64,000 nucleotides of DNA from Jaminaea rosea (lineage: Eukaryota > Basidiomycota > Exobasidiomycetes > Microstromatales), in NCBI RefSeq assembly GCF_003144245.1, contig NW_020289975.1:1507496-1571495 (forward strand), written 5' to 3'. Under the pieces are notes generated by a model. That model was not told where the DNA came from. It made no database searches and was given only the letters and a program-made list of their open reading frames with translations. Positions within the stretch are counted from its first letter, which is position 1. Each line of letters opens with the position of its first letter. Shown here in pieces: positions 20,487 through 32,912 of this stretch. The position numbers were made by a program, and so were the translations under genes.

Positions 20487-22931
20487 TTATCCCCTCGAGC
20501 GAGAGGAGCGGCTCGCTCCAGCACCGCCACTGGCTCCCATGGCACTCCTCCTCCTAGTGGTAGCGTTTGGCTTGCTGCCCTTCTCCGATCCCTTCGAGGC
20601 AGGCTTGTCTTCCTCCTGCTCATCGTGATCCCCCTCTTCATCATCCTTCTCCTCCTCCTCACCCGCGCGACCCCCCGAGCCACCAAGCCCATCCCTCAAA
20701 TCTACATCCTCATCCCACTCCCTCAACATCTGCTCGACATCTTTCCGCATACTAGTCGCCATCTTAGCAACATCGCTCCCCTTGGGATTGTACATGCTCG
20801 CATTTGCGAACAACTTTTCCAGTCTCGCTCTCAGACCCACCACAGTCCTGACCTCACCATCGCGGATGGCCATCTTGATCGCACGGAGGGATGTGGGCTG
20901 GCGGATAAGGGAACGATAGTCGGGAGCCTCACGGTCCGTGGGCTCCTTTTCAAAGAGTGACGCGTGTGGGTGCGAGGAGACTTGCGTAAAGATGGAGTTC
21001 AGAAGACGTCTCTTTGCCGGATCTACTGGTTTAGAGCCGGGTATAGCGGTCGTGGAGCCACGACGACCTCCTTTGACCGGCGGCTGAGCGACCGTGCTCG
21101 CTCGACGGGAGGAGGAGGGACGGGCAGGAGTCTCCTCTTCTTCTTCTTCTTCCTGCTCTTGAGCGGGAACGTCGCCGTCTTCATCCAGGGTGGATGCCTC
21201 GCGTGAGTAGGCTGAGCTGGCTCGTGTCCCTCCTCGAGTGCTGCGACGGGGCGCCGCCTTTGGTCGGGAAGATGAGGAGGCGGACAGGGCTGGTGATGTG
21301 GGAGCTGCGTCCTTGTCCTTGATAGCCTCATCCTCTGCACCTACCTCCTCCTCCTCTTTTGCTGCTCCCCTGCGGCCGCCGCGACGCGGTACAGGGGTCG
21401 ATTTCGAGCCACTACCGGAGGCAGCAGGAGAAGAAGCTGCGGCAGCGGCAGCCCTCTTACTGGCTGCAGGCGTGGCGGCTGTAGGCGTTGGCGGTTGCTC
21501 GTCGCCTTCGCCGCGCGACGCTGAAGTGATAGTCGATGAGCGGGTCCTCTTCGTCGTGGCCGGTCGCTCTGCTTCCGCTGGCTCACCAGTCTGCGGCGTG
21601 GTTTCCCTGCCCTCTTTCGCCGGAGACTCCTCCCTCTTGCGCTTGCTCCTTCGCCCAGTGGCGGGGCTGGAACGCGGGCTGGCTCGTGGAGAGGCTTTGG
21701 CTTCTTTGCTGGCTGGTGCTGGAGTTGAGGCGCGCGATGCGGCAGGCTGAGATTCCTTGTCAACACTCGCTTTGCCGGCTTCGACTGCCTCGTCATCCTC
21801 AGCTGCAGCTTTGTCCCCACTGTCTGCTTGCTCGGCATTATCGTCCTTCTCGGCGGCCTCGGAGTTGCGCTGCTCCTCGACCTGTCCCTTCCTTTGGCCC
21901 TTGCCCAGCACCTCCTCGACGCCATCGACGTCCATGCTGTCGTCGGCGTTGGCTTCGGCGTGAGCGGCCGCGCTTCGACCTCTTGTTGGCCTGGAAGAGC
22001 TCGCCGCTGCTGGTCCTCGCGTCGTACGCGTTGCCGTCGGTGAAATGGGTGGCGCTTCGGCGGCCTTGGACGTCGATGCCTCTTCGTTGGTTTCGCCGCT
22101 CGCCGCAGCAGCATCTTCCTTCTCTTCGAGCGACTCGTCTTTGGCCTTCTCTTTTGTCTCTTCACCATTTCCCGTAGGTGCAGAGGCGACTGTTTCCTTG
22201 GGACCCTCCTTCGTCTTGCTCGGCGCCCTCAACGTCGCCTTACCGCTATCGATCTCCTTCTGCAGCTCTGCATCCATCTTGCCACTCTTATAGTCGTCGA
22301 TATTCTTGATGACCTGCAAGAACTGTTCCTCCTTCTTCTTGAGACCTTCCTTGAGCTCTTCCATTCTCTCTGCGTAGAGTATCTGAGCAAGAGCGAGCTG
22401 ACTCTTGCGGTCGGTACGAGGGACGGCACCCTTTGCCTCCTTAGGGCGCTGCTTCATGGCCGCCGAAGCTGAGGCTGAGGAACTGGCTGCATTCGAACCG
22501 TCTGCTCCATCGTTCTGTCCATCCTCGTCGTCGACGACCAGCTTGTACTGCCTCATCAATTGGACCCATGACCTCTCGCACTCGCGACTGCCAAAGAGGC
22601 GTCCGAGCGTGAAGCCTGCATCCGCGGCCGCCTTGACTCGTGCTGGCGTCTTGATGAGCGGGTGGTTGGTCATCATCTGAGAAACATTCGGCCAGTTCGG
22701 TGGCGTCTCAGCAAGGTGGTTGACGATCTGAGCGAGGAGGAGGCGATCCGTTGTTGTGAGCTTGCTAACCGATGTAGGTTGCGTGAGGAGAGACGACGAG
22801 GATGATGCTGAGCTGGATGCCTCGGTGAAGGGCGGTGGTAGCTTCTCAAATGGGACAAGATTCGACGAAGACGCCGAAAGTGAGCTACCGGCCGTCGCCA
22901 TGGCTGTTGACGCCGTCGAAGTAGCCGCCAT
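20487..22931 (-). CDS. BRD8/Bdc1-like bromodomain protein, probable NuA4 subunit
   Basis: A single exon of 814 residues. The N-terminal 125 residues form a SANT-like block (TTTDRLLLAQIVNHLAETPP, then FGSRECERSWVQLMRQY). A coiled coil follows (LAQILYAERMEELKEGLKKK). About 400 low-complexity residues rich in Glu, Ala, Ser and Lys lead to a bromodomain near residues 633-745, with DYRSLIRQP and the acetyl-lysine-contacting Asn in ASMYNP. This N-terminal module plus C-terminal bromodomain fits BRD8 and fission yeast Bdc1 of the NuA4 histone acetyltransferase complex. The acidic middle is probably disordered. The subunit assignment is inferred from domain order only. Confidence 0.72.
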   Translation of the reverse strand: MAATSTASTAMATAGSSLSASSSNLVPFEKLPPPFTEASSSASSSSSLLTQPTSVSKLTTTDRLLLAQIVNHLAETPPNWPNVSQMMTNHPLIKTPARVKAAADAGFTLGRLFGSRECERSWVQLMRQYKLVVDDEDGQNDGADGSNAASSSASASAAMKQRPKEAKGAVPRTDRKSQLALAQILYAERMEELKEGLKKKEEQFLQVIKNIDDYKSGKMDAELQKEIDSGKATLRAPSKTKEGPKETVASAPTGNGEETKEKAKDESLEEKEDAAAASGETNEEASTSKAAEAPPISPTATRTTRGPAAASSSRPTRGRSAAAHAEANADDSMDVDGVEEVLGKGQRKGQVEEQRNSEAAEKDDNAEQADSGDKAAAEDDEAVEAGKASVDKESQPAASRASTPAPASKEAKASPRASPRSSPATGRRSKRKREESPAKEGRETTPQTGEPAEAERPATTKRTRSSTITSASRGEGDEQPPTPTAATPAASKRAAAAAASSPAASGSGSKSTPVPRRGGRRGAAKEEEEVGAEDEAIKDKDAAPTSPALSASSSSRPKAAPRRSTRGGTRASSAYSREASTLDEDGDVPAQEQEEEEEEETPARPSSSRRASTVAQPPVKGGRRGSTTAIPGSKPVDPAKRRLLNSIFTQVSSHPHASLFEKEPTDREAPDYRSLIRQPTSLRAIKMAIRDGEVRTVVGLRARLEKLFANASMYNPKGSDVAKMATSMRKDVEQMLREWDEDVDLRDGLGGSGGRAGEEEEKDDEEGDHDEQEEDKPASKGSEKGSKPNATTRRRSAMGASGGAGASRSSRSRG

Positions 22932-23621
22932 TGCGGTACTGATGAGGGTCGATGGTCAGCGTGGTGGGAAAGTTGAGGCGCAGTCGCGTCGCCTCGACTC
23001 TCAGTCCGACGGCGTCAAGAAGCACAGCACAGCGTCCCGGTCCGATGAGACTCTCGTGGCCGCTCTCCTTCAACTGGCACCACGGCTGCCCCCGCAAGCT
23101 ACCAATGTTCATCGCTGTGGCGCTTGATCAACACGTCGTGCGTGTCATCCTTCTTCGCAGCCTGTCAGTGCTCGTCTGGAGCCTTCGTTGAATGCGTCTT
23201 CGACTGCTCGCTGCCTTGCTGTGCTGCCCGTCGCGTGAGCTATGTAGACTGGACGGACGTCTTGGGTGGAGTCGCGGGTGAGCCAGTCGATTTTCTTGCT
23301 CCAGTCGGACTCGCGCGCGGCTCGCCTGCGACTCGTTCGAAGGACAAGGACGAGAATCCAAGCAAGAGGCGGTCAAGAGGGCTTTGCTGCTCTCTCTCTC
23401 TCCAATCATCACCATCGTCGTCGCCGCTCGATCTACATCGCCGTCGCCGCCGTCTCCATCATCATCAGAATCATCATTGACAACAAACGATTTCAGCCTT
23501 CCTCGACGCCGCCACCACCAACACCAACACCACCAACCCCCTCAGCAACCAACGACTAATCGCTCAGCTCCAGCATACAGACTCCACTCGCAAACCTTCA
23601 TCACCGATTTCGACCGACATC
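22932..23621. promoter_or_regulatory. Divergent promoter, BRD8-like / GYF-domain gene
   Basis: 690 bp between divergent starts. The half nearest the GYF gene (about 23390-23620) is CA/CT-rich with many CATCAT- and CACCAC-type runs, probably a long pyrimidine-rich leader. I find no protein-like frame. Confidence 0.4.
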
Positions 23622-26600
23622 ATGACCTCATCATCCCTTCAATTCGGCCCAGAGTGGATGCGCAAGCCCGCTCACACAAAGCAGCAGCAGGGCAACAGCG
23701 CTGCAACTCAGCATCAGAACCAACACCAGCCGGCTAGCAACGCCTCTGCCCCTCAGGCAAAGAGGCATCCCAGTCTGGGTACCATGAGTCCTGGAGGGCC
23801 TACTCCTGTGCTCACTCCGACTACAGCACCTTCACCTGGCACGTTCTCCTTTGCAGCGGCAGCGGCAGGAGGCATGGACCGAGGGGCTTCGTCCAATTCC
23901 GGCCATTCGCCTAGCCATTCCTTCTCGGCCGCAGTCCCCGGGGGAGGCTCAGCAGCGCTTGACCGCGACGCTGCGCTACGCTACGCTCGCGATCAGTCAT
24001 TGAGCTTGTACAGCTCAAAGGGAAGCCTCAGTCCCAGCACCGAGGGTCAGCCAATGTCTGCCGACGCGGCCTCCCCGTCGGCAGTCGCGGCCAATGGCAG
24101 TGACACCGCTCACGGGTCTCAGTCTCGCAAGAAGGTCAGTCTAATCTGAGGAGTCCCACGCGAGAGTGAACATTTCGCTGACCCTCATTCCCTCCTCTCT
24201 TTCCTTCGCCTATCCTTCGTTCGTAGGCATCTGGCGAGCGCGATGGACTCAAGCGATTGGGCTCGACTGAGCCCCTTTCGCCAACGCTCCCCTCGGAGCC
24301 ACGAGGCCTCAATGCTCGTGGCACCACGGCTTCCAGTGATCGTGAGAGGCCAGGTCTGTTTCAGAGGGCAAGCAGCGGCGGCTCACTCGGCGGTACAGGC
24401 GTGCAGCGGGAGAGGTTTAGCGGCATTCAAGGAGGAGTTTTATCAGGCGTCGCGCCTCCAGAGCAGCAGCGCAGGAGGAAGGAGAGCGAGGGCTCTTCGC
24501 GACTTCTCAAGCATCCCTCCGCCACCAACACCGCTCATGGCGAGCAGCAGGACGGCGAACCCCCTTTGTGGGACAAGCGCAGCGGTGGATCCCAGCTTTC
24601 ATCTGGAGGCAGCGAGGCATTCGCTTCTGCTGCTCGAATGGGAAGGTCAAAGCCGTCGCTCGACAACATGTCCATACCGCAGCAGGATACGGGCAGCGAC
24701 AAGGCCTGGACGGGCGGCAGGCGCAGAGAGCGCGGTCCGAGCGAAAATCCCGGGACAGGAGCAGTTGAGAATGCAGCTGGCTTTGCCAAGTTTGCTGGCT
24801 ACGACCGCAAGGTGAGCGCGAGTCGCAGTCCACGTGCAGTCACCTGCTCTTTGCTGACTGCCAGATCCTGCTTTCACTTCCCGCAGCGCGAACGCACTGG
24901 AGGATCCAACGCGGACACGTGGAGATCTGGGTCAGCAACTCGAGCAACGCCACCCGAGAACCAAGCTCCGGACGACGACAGTCATGCTGATCCGAGTGGC
25001 GAGACTGTCAACGATCACCACGACGCACAGCCCACGCAAACACTTGAACAAAACTTCGCCGGGTTGGACATGAATGGCAGCGGCGCGCCCGCCGCTTCTC
25101 CTTGGTCGGCCGATGCTCAGCAATGGCTGTATCGTGACCCAAGCGGGCAGGTCCAAGGCCCCTTCCCAGCGCCTACGATGCAAAGCTGGTATGAGCAAGA
25201 ATACTTCGCTCAAGACTTGCTCATCCGACCTCAAGAAGAGGCCGACTTCCACCCTCTCGCCATCTACTTCGCTGCTGCTGGCAACAATCCGCGCTTTTTC
25301 CTTGCACCGCCTCCCTCAATGCGTCGACCAGCCGATGAGCCACCTCTTGCTCCCAGCAATGGCCCTCAAGACTCGATGTTCAACCTGAACGGCGGTCAGA
25401 TGCCCGGCGCAGACCTCGGCTGGAACGGAAAAGCAGGTGCTGTCCCTGGTCCAGGTTGGCTCGACAATTCGCTCGGTAGGGCCGGCTTTGCTCCTTCTCA
25501 AGCATTTGGCTCTCCCTTCGGCGCCTTTGGCGGTCTTCCTCAGTCGCCGTTCCTCTCTCAGCCTGGCATGGGCACCCCCGGGGCAGGCGAGCACGTGGGT
25601 CTCGACGCACGACTGCGGCAGCAAGAGGACTACATCAATGCTATGAGGCAGCGCGAATTTGAACATCATCATCAGCAGCAACAGCAACAGCAGCACCCTC
25701 AGATGGGACCCTTCGACGGCCATTACGCTGCGCTGGATGGCTGGAACCGCCAGCCTCAGCTCTGGCAGCAGTCTCAGCAGGCTGTGGACCAGGTGAATTC
25801 TTCCTCTCACCAGCAGTCCTCTCCATGGTCCACGTCGGCGTTTCCCACCGGCATGGTCAATGACAACACGCCGACTTCTGCACCTTGGGGCGAAGCACCT
25901 GATCAGAAGCAACACCAGCAGCAAGTCTACCAGCCAGAGGCCAATGTTGGCGCCATTGGAACGCCTGTGCGCGCTCGCTCCCCCGCTCCAGCTCCCGCTG
26001 AGCAGCAACATGCGCTCGATCAAGCCGCAGCTCAGTACGAGAGCTCGAACCCAGCTGCTGTTGAGGATGCGCCTGTGGAGGAAGTCCAGGAGGTGCGAGA
26101 CGAACCCGCTCAGGTCGAAGAGGAGCCCTCTCGCCCAGCCACGCCGCCTCCTGCGGAAGACCCTGCGCCGGAGCACGAGTGGCCTCAATCCCCTTCTGCC
26201 GTGGAGTTCGCCTCCGAGCCCGACTTTGGGTCGACCCGCGATGCTGCAGAGGCCGCCACTACTGCCAGCGGACGAGTCGCGAGCGACAAGAAGGGGGTGC
26301 GAGGCAAAGCGGCTATCTCCATCCCTGGCAAGCCCGGCAACGTTTCTGCCCCCTCAGCGGCAGGAGGCAATGTCAAGGTCGTAGGCGCAGATCAGTTCCG
26401 CAAGGGTACGGCTGCAGAGTCGACTTCTGTCCAGACGCCCCTTAGCAGCCTCCTCGGCAACAACAGCCCTGCGTCGTCCACTGCTTCCAAGGCTGCTCCT
26501 TGGGCGCAAACCAACAATGAAGAAGGCAGCGCCCCTACCAATGCGGCCATGAGCCTTCGCGAGATTCAGGAGGCTGAGGCAAAGCAAGCCGAAGCTAAGC

Positions 26601-27805
26601 GCGCCGTCGAGCGATCCGCGGCCCAGCAGCGTCGAGCAGCCGCCCGCTCCAACAGCAACACCGACGCCGCCCCTCCCACCACAATGTCGTGGGGCCTGGC
26701 CAGCATCCCTTCGTCAGTCAACAAGCCTGCGCAGTCTAACATTAATGTCTCCGGTGCCGACGGCGGTCCCGCTTCGCCCGCTACAGCAGCTCAGCTCGCC
26801 GGAGGTGTATGGACGATCGCGACGCCCAGCGCTGGCAAGGCGGGTGCAAAGAAGACACTCATGGAGATTCAAGAGGAGGAGCGCAAGCAAGCTCTAGCAC
26901 TGCAGCGCAAGCAGGCCGCAGCGGCTTCCAAGGCCTTTGCAGAGTCCCTCTCCAGGCAGAATAGCAGTGCCGGTACCAGCGCTGCGCCTCTTCCGGCTGC
27001 TGCACCCGCTCCCGGTTGGAGCGTCGTGGGTGCAGGAGGCAAGGCTTCTACTCCCACGCCGACCGCAGCCACGGCGGCTGCCAAGGTCAGCCCGAAGGCT
27101 TCGTCTGCCGTTCCTCGGCCGGCTGCGCAGCCTCGTACGGCCTCGAGCAGCGGCTCTCCATGGAGTACGGCAGTCAATGGCGGGGTCAAATCTGTTGCCA
27201 GCGGCGCCGCGCCCGCCTCCTCAATTGCAGCTCGCGCTCGCCCTGCAGCGATCACGACTCCCTCTGCGGGCAAGGTGACCTCCCTTCCTGCGACGACCTC
27301 TATCACCCCAGGTGGCGGGGCTGCTGTAGCTTCTGCTCCTACCTCGACTGCCCGCGATCCCAACAGCCCCTCCCCTGAGTTTCTCAAGTATTGCAAAGAC
27401 CAACTGCGCGCTCTCACCTCGAACGTGAAAGTTGACGACTTCATCGAGATGTTGCTCAGCTTCCCTCTCGACCCGACGCCGGACGTGGTGGAGATCATCG
27501 CGGAGAGCATCTATGCCAACTCGTCTACCTTGGACGGGAGGAGGTTGGCCAATGACTTTGTTGCGAAGAGGAAGATGGACGCCGGGGTGCAAGAAGGCAG
27601 CAGCAGGAGGAATAGGGGCGCGGCGGCCGCGGCCACGGCCTCGGCACCTTCGGCGATTGTCAATGGGACGACAGTTGCTAGCAAGCCAGTGGCCGCGAAG
27701 CCAGCTGCGAGCAGTGGTGCTGTGGTTGGCAGTGCTGGTGGCGGAGGCGGCGGGTTCCAGCAGGTCGTCAAAAAGAGCGCCAAGAGGCGTGGAGGCGGTC
27801 ATTGA
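23622..27805 (+). CDS. GYF-domain protein (Smy2/GIGYF family)
   Basis: Three exons, 23622-24134, 24227-24811 and 24887-27805, give 1,338 residues. The GYF domain lies near residues 444-505 (QWLYRDPSGQVQGPFPAPTM, then WYEQEYFAQDLLI) and should bind proline-rich ligands of the PPGF/PPGL type. An N-terminal motif LRYARDQSLSLY, near residues 119-130, resembles the 4EHP/eIF4E-binding block of animal GIGYF proteins. Long Gln-rich tracts follow the domain. Near residue 880 come two short helices of the kind (LREIQEAEAKQAE and LMEIQEEERKQA) also seen in GIGYF. The likely role is mRNA repression or decay in the cytoplasm. Intron 2 is 75 nt and stop-free. Confidence 0.88.
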
Positions 27806-27963
27806 TCTGGCGGAGACGATACCTCTGTAACCCGTCAATCGAGCAGTGGCCTCTTCTTTGAATGACATCGGCACATTCAGAAACTCGAGTTCTTTACGCG
27901 AGCAATGACGATGAAGAAGCGGGTGTCCATTGCATATCCAGCGCACCGCTGAATTCGATCGCC
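27806..27963. other. Convergent spacer, GYF gene / TRS130
   Basis: 158 bp of 3' flanks. No feature seen. Confidence 0.4.
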
Positions 27964-30900
27964 TCACGCCGCCGTCAATGCGGTCGCATCAATACAGAAC
28001 GTCTCACGCCTGCTGACCCTCCGCCTCTCCCTCTTTGCCATGAAGCTTTCTCCAGTCTGCTCAACCTGACTCCCTGCATCCCATTCCACCTCATCCCCTT
28101 CGCCCTCGCTCGGCTCAGCGTCGACAATTCGAACTCTCTCCGCCACGTTCTCGACATAAGTCTCGCAAGTAGGCAGAGCTCCTTGACCCTCGTCTCTCCC
28201 GTCATCGCGTCGCCCACCGCCATGTGCCAAGCTCGGCGGCATGTCAAGAGGTGCTGCTCGGAGGGGCCAAACGGCTACCGAGGGGAGGGAAAGGGATCCC
28301 GACCGGAGTGGGATGAGGGAAGTATATGCGATGGTCTTCTTTGTGGTGTTTGGGTTAGGCGGTGAGAGGGAGAGGTGGAAGACTCCCCTTCGAGGACCAG
28401 AGACGATCCAGGAGTCGAAGTCTGCTTGGATCTCGTAGTGCATGCGCTGCTGATTGGCCTTGTCCTCTGCACCGGCCACGGCTGCCTTCGAGTCGGTAGT
28501 GTCTCGAGAGGCAGGATGCTTGTCCTCCTTCTCAGTCTTGTCCGACCCACCGCCATCAGCAGCAGAGACCGCGTCCTCGAATACGGACCCCGCATCCGTG
28601 TCCGCTTCGCCCCCGCCGGCGGTGACGGGAGACGAAGGCGTGGAGGAGCGTCGTCTGCTACCGCCTGGAAGCGCGAGCGAAGAAGAAGAGGCAGCGTCAT
28701 CAACAGGTGCAGCGCCGCTAGCGCCACGCCTCGATCCCCAATGCAGCGTACTCGTGATGTGTACATCGACGGGAAGTGGGTGGCCCACCACAACCGGCGT
28801 AGGAGTGGCAGGAAGGACACGCACAGAGTTGACGATGTCCATCTGCGGGACTTCGACCGGGATTTCGAGGGTGCGCCACGCCGCCTCTGGAGCCTCACTG
28901 GTGGGCAAAGGACCACATCGTGCCGCAGAGGTGAGCACATCCCGCAGAACGTCAAGAGTCATCTTGCCCTCAGTTGAGGTGGGCGAGAGGGCCCATTGTC
29001 GGGAGAGAACGCTTGTGCGCCAGTGCGCAAGGACAGACTCCCGAGTATGGGTGCCACCGTCGGGGGAGTAGAAGCGAATCGACCCTGTAGCCGCGTAAGC
29101 CGCCGTGTCCAGCTGCTCATCTACGAAGTCGGCCAGAGAGCGAGACAATAGGGTCGAGGTGCCTCGTGAGATAGACGACTCCGATGCCAGCCGCTTGTCC
29201 AGTATTCGGACGACTTGCACCTTGGCATCTTCGTGTAGGGTACGATACACGATCGAGAGGCGAAGAGACGTTGATGGTGCGCCGCTCGAGGTCACGTGAC
29301 CCTTCGATGTCTTTTTCGCCGGTCGTCGCGAGATCTTGAAGACATACGCTACAGGCTGTCTGGGCGTGACGACCACGCTTGCTCCCCTTCTCTTCACCTC
29401 CGCAAGCTGCGGCGGACCAGCAATTGAGTATTCGCTCTCCTCAGCTCCCACCTCTGCACCGTCATGTTGGCTCTGCTGCACAAGATCCGCCCTCTTGACC
29501 TTCAGCGTGGACCCTCCTCCTGTACTGATTGAGAACTTGCACATCAAGCAGTCCAGCCGGAAGAAGTCTTGAACATTTACGCCCAGCGGGAGGGCGGTAT
29601 GCAGGTCGGCTCTTTTGCGGAAGAGACGTTTGGTTGTCGCTGCTGAGTTAGAGGCCTTGCTGGACGGAGTGTGGTACTCGATGTCGATGAGGAGAGGCAT
29701 AGCGGACCCGTCTGCCGGAGGGGCTTCGTCCAGCGGGAAGACGATTGTCGTCTCCGTCCACGGCTCGACGTTGCTCAGCTCCAGGCCAAGCTCATCTTCT
29801 GTTGGCTCGACGCGAGCTGCAGATCCGCTGTCGGCCTCACCCGCTGCAAAGCCCATGAGCGGTCTCGCATCAGCAATGTGCTTCACGCGCAGGGTAGCCT
29901 TCGTCACCTTATTTCTGCCACTGCGCACGACCAAGTGGGCATTACGAGGCTGATCCAGTGCAATCACGCTCGGCTGCTCCAACACCGCATCAAGGGCCTC
30001 GCCATCGTGCGGGATCTTCACGAGCGTGGGCGTCAAGGCAGTAGCAGCGGCCATACTGCTGCTGCTACTAGGTGGTGGGGCAGATTTGGGTGCCACGTAC
30101 TGGAAGACGATGCGGCCCAGCCTAATCTGACTGACATCGAGCACAAAATTGCCAGGGGCACTGGAGCTGCTCCGCAGAATTACCTCGTTGCGGCCGGGCT
30201 TGAGCGTGATACCTCCACTGGTAAGCCAGTACTGTTCCCTCTGATACTTCTGTCCTCCACCTGCGAGGCAAAAGCGGGCGTCGTCCACTTGCAGGTCAGT
30301 GAGGAGTGATGAGAAGATCGTGATGGGCAGTTGAACCCCGTCCTCCTCATCCAAGAGTGTTGCGCGTGACGATGCTGGTGCAATCAGGCTTAGCTTGGAG
30401 AAGCCGGAGACGGGCACCTCCTTCTCGAAGTCCATTGAGGCTGAGCGGAGCTTGCTGAAGAGCGTAGCTTCATCTGCCCATTCATCCTCCTCGTGGCCGC
30501 GATCCTGTCCTGCTGCCATGATCCCGTCCCTGCCGTAAGAAGGCATACAGCGCAACAGCTGCACAACGCTTGCCACCCAGGCGCGATTCTTTGGCTTGCC
30601 AAGCTTCGCATGGCACTCCAGCTGGCGACGCAGGAGGAGGCGCTCAATGCTGGGCCAAGTGGCCGTTGTACGCTCTGAGAAGCTTTCGAGAAGAGTGCTG
30701 AAGGAGCTGTGCGCCTTTTCGACGCGATTGCGGTGAAGATCCAGGGTAGCGAGGGAGATCTGGAGACGGCGTCTGCCCTTGTTACGACCCCCGCGGGCGA
30801 ATGCATCGAGCGCGCGTTCGGCTAGAGCTGTGTAGAAGGTATCGAAGCTCTCCTCGTCTTCGACCGCTTTGAGAAGCTCAGGCCGTGTCACGCCGGTAGT

Positions 30901-32656
30901 CTCGCGCGTCTTCACCACCTCGTCCTGAGCGGTGATGAAAGGCTCAGCCGCAGGCAGATATTGAAAGCCGACGCCCATTTTCTGCACCTGATCCAAAGCC
31001 ACAGCAAGGACATCTCCGCTGAGCGAGTGGAAACTGGCCGGAAGCCTATCCAGCTCCGTCGTCCGTGCCTTGATCGTATCATCGAACGTAGCAGCCGGCA
31101 AGCTATGCGTCAGCACGCCCGAGGGGGAGAGAAAGAGGTGCTGGCAGTGATGCACGATATCCAGGCAGACGGAGATGGCGAAAGCAGCCAAGCAGTGTGG
31201 GGGCAGATCTTGCCCGGCAACCATGCTGCGCATCTCAGCTAGCCAAGCCATTGCCTCGCGCATGACAGCAAGGCCGCGCCCCATCTTGCTGAGTAGCATG
31301 AGTCGGCGAGCCAGGAGATACTTCTTGAGCTCCCAAAGACTGGCAGAGCTGTGCAGAATCATCTCTCTGTAGGGCTTGCCCGTCGGTGAGAGGACGGAGG
31401 TAGAGTCTTCACCTTCGCTGAGGGACGTCGGGGTGATGGACGGGAACCAGGTAAGCTCTCCTTCCCTAAGGCAGTCCTCGTAGAGATCGTCGAGCTCCTC
31501 GAAACAGCGCAGCGCCTCGTCGTGCAGGCCGATGGACTCGTACGTGTTTGCCAGACACTCGATTTTGCCGAAGACGCTGACAGGGTTCCAGCCGCGTACG
31601 CTGCGGAGGGACTTGAGCTTGACCGCTTCCTCGCGTTGGGCCTTGATGGAAAGATCGAATGTCGTCGTGACCGATTGGCGCAAGGCTGTAAGGAGGTCGG
31701 CGAAGATTGTTGGGTCTGCGAATTGAGTGAGGTGAGAGTTGGACGAGGCGGGGAGGCGAGAAATGTGAACGATCCTGTGTGACGATGACGAGGAGGAGGA
31801 GGAGGAGGAGTCAGCTTGCCCTCTGTAAAGATGGCCGTAGCATTGCGGCTCACCTCTCCGACTTCTTTCCTCCTCCAAAGTCCGTCTTGAGCTTGTCGAG
31901 GACGCCTCCCGTCGGATCCTTGCTTGATGAACTGGTCGATGATGACAGAAAGCGCCCCATGCCCGTCTTGGCGGAGGATGCGCTGGTCGTGGCATCATCC
32001 TTGGCCGGAGTCGAAGGAGAGCCTGTGCCAGCCGGTAGTGCGTTGGAAGACGACGAGGGCGACCGATCAAAGTAGCCGGCTCCCGAGGAACCCGTCGCTC
32101 CGCTTGCGCCCGCTGGCGGTGTGACATAGACGATGAGGTATTCAGGCGAAGTTTCTTCTTCTTTGTCTTTGCTGCTACTTGCAGCCGTAGCGTTCTCGTC
32201 ATCTTGGGCTCCTGACGGCAAAGCAGGCTGTGTGCCGCTGCTCTTGGGTACCGCATTAAGAGTCGGCGTCTCTTTGAGCTCATTCATCCAGGTACGAATC
32301 TCGTTACGAATGTGCGATCGGTACGCATCACTGTCCGCTGTAGCCACGAGGAATACGTGCACAAAGGGCCTCTCCAGGAGGTTGGCTTGAACAAGATGTC
32401 TCGTCTCGGGCTTGTGCTTGGCCTTGAGCTGCTCATCGGCCAACGGGACTAGTCGGACGGGCAGTGTCTGAATAGTCTTGACTGCAGCATTGGTCGGTGC
32501 TGATGGGCGGTGGTGTACATTGCGCAGAGGCAGTTGTGATGTGATGGACGAGAGGATGTGCGAGCAGAGAGGTGTGTCGAGGAAGGAAGAGGTTGACGTG
32601 TAGGTGACTTGGACCGCCGATGAAGGGCCTCTCGGGCCTGAAGAGGACGACGACAT
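27964..32656 (-). CDS. TRS130: TRAPPII subunit Trs130 (TRAPPC10)
   Basis: Two exons on the minus strand, 32656-31854 and 31774-27964, give 1,537 residues. Trs130 is a large TRAPPII subunit that helps activate the Rab11-type GTPase Ypt31/32 at the trans-Golgi. Family-like blocks include FVHVFLVATADSDAYRSHIRNEI, EYLIVYVTPP and the TPR-like stretch VFGKIECLANTYESIGLHDEALRC with YEDCLREGELTW. The middle and C-terminal parts are beta-sandwich-like. A Ser-rich insert lies just before the intron. The 79-nt intron has a pyrimidine tract made of repeated TCC (GAG on the plus strand, about 31791-31810). A shorter model starting inside the intron would lose the N-terminal domain and is rejected. Confidence 0.88.
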
Positions 32657-32912
32657 GCTTGGCCGATGGTAAGGGTATGCACAAGCTCAGAACCGATTAC
32701 AAGCTAGCACCGTGGTGAGCGAGCGAGCATCATGCGGGTCTTGGACGTGTTGGTTGCAAAGGAAGACGATCAGGGCGCGAGTCGGCGTGATTCCGTTTGT
32801 CTGAATGCACGGATCACAAGCGCACCAAGGCGCAAGACGCAAGTTGCAGTCAACTCTGCCTCTCTCCTGCGCACTCACGTCTCCCTTCTGGCTTCGTCAT
32901 CTTCTCATCTCC
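32657..32912. promoter_or_regulatory. Divergent promoter, TRS130 / TLG2
   Basis: 256 bp between ATGs of two trans-Golgi traffic genes. No TATA box recognised. Confidence 0.4.

Noticed and set aside
21341-22168. 275-codon second minus-strand frame
   Set aside because: It is a shadow of the low-complexity middle of the BRD8-like gene: Arg/Pro-rich translation and no motif.
25316-26188. 290-codon minus-strand frame
   Set aside because: It is antisense to the GYF-domain gene and leucine/arginine rich because of the GC-rich, Gln-rich sense strand.
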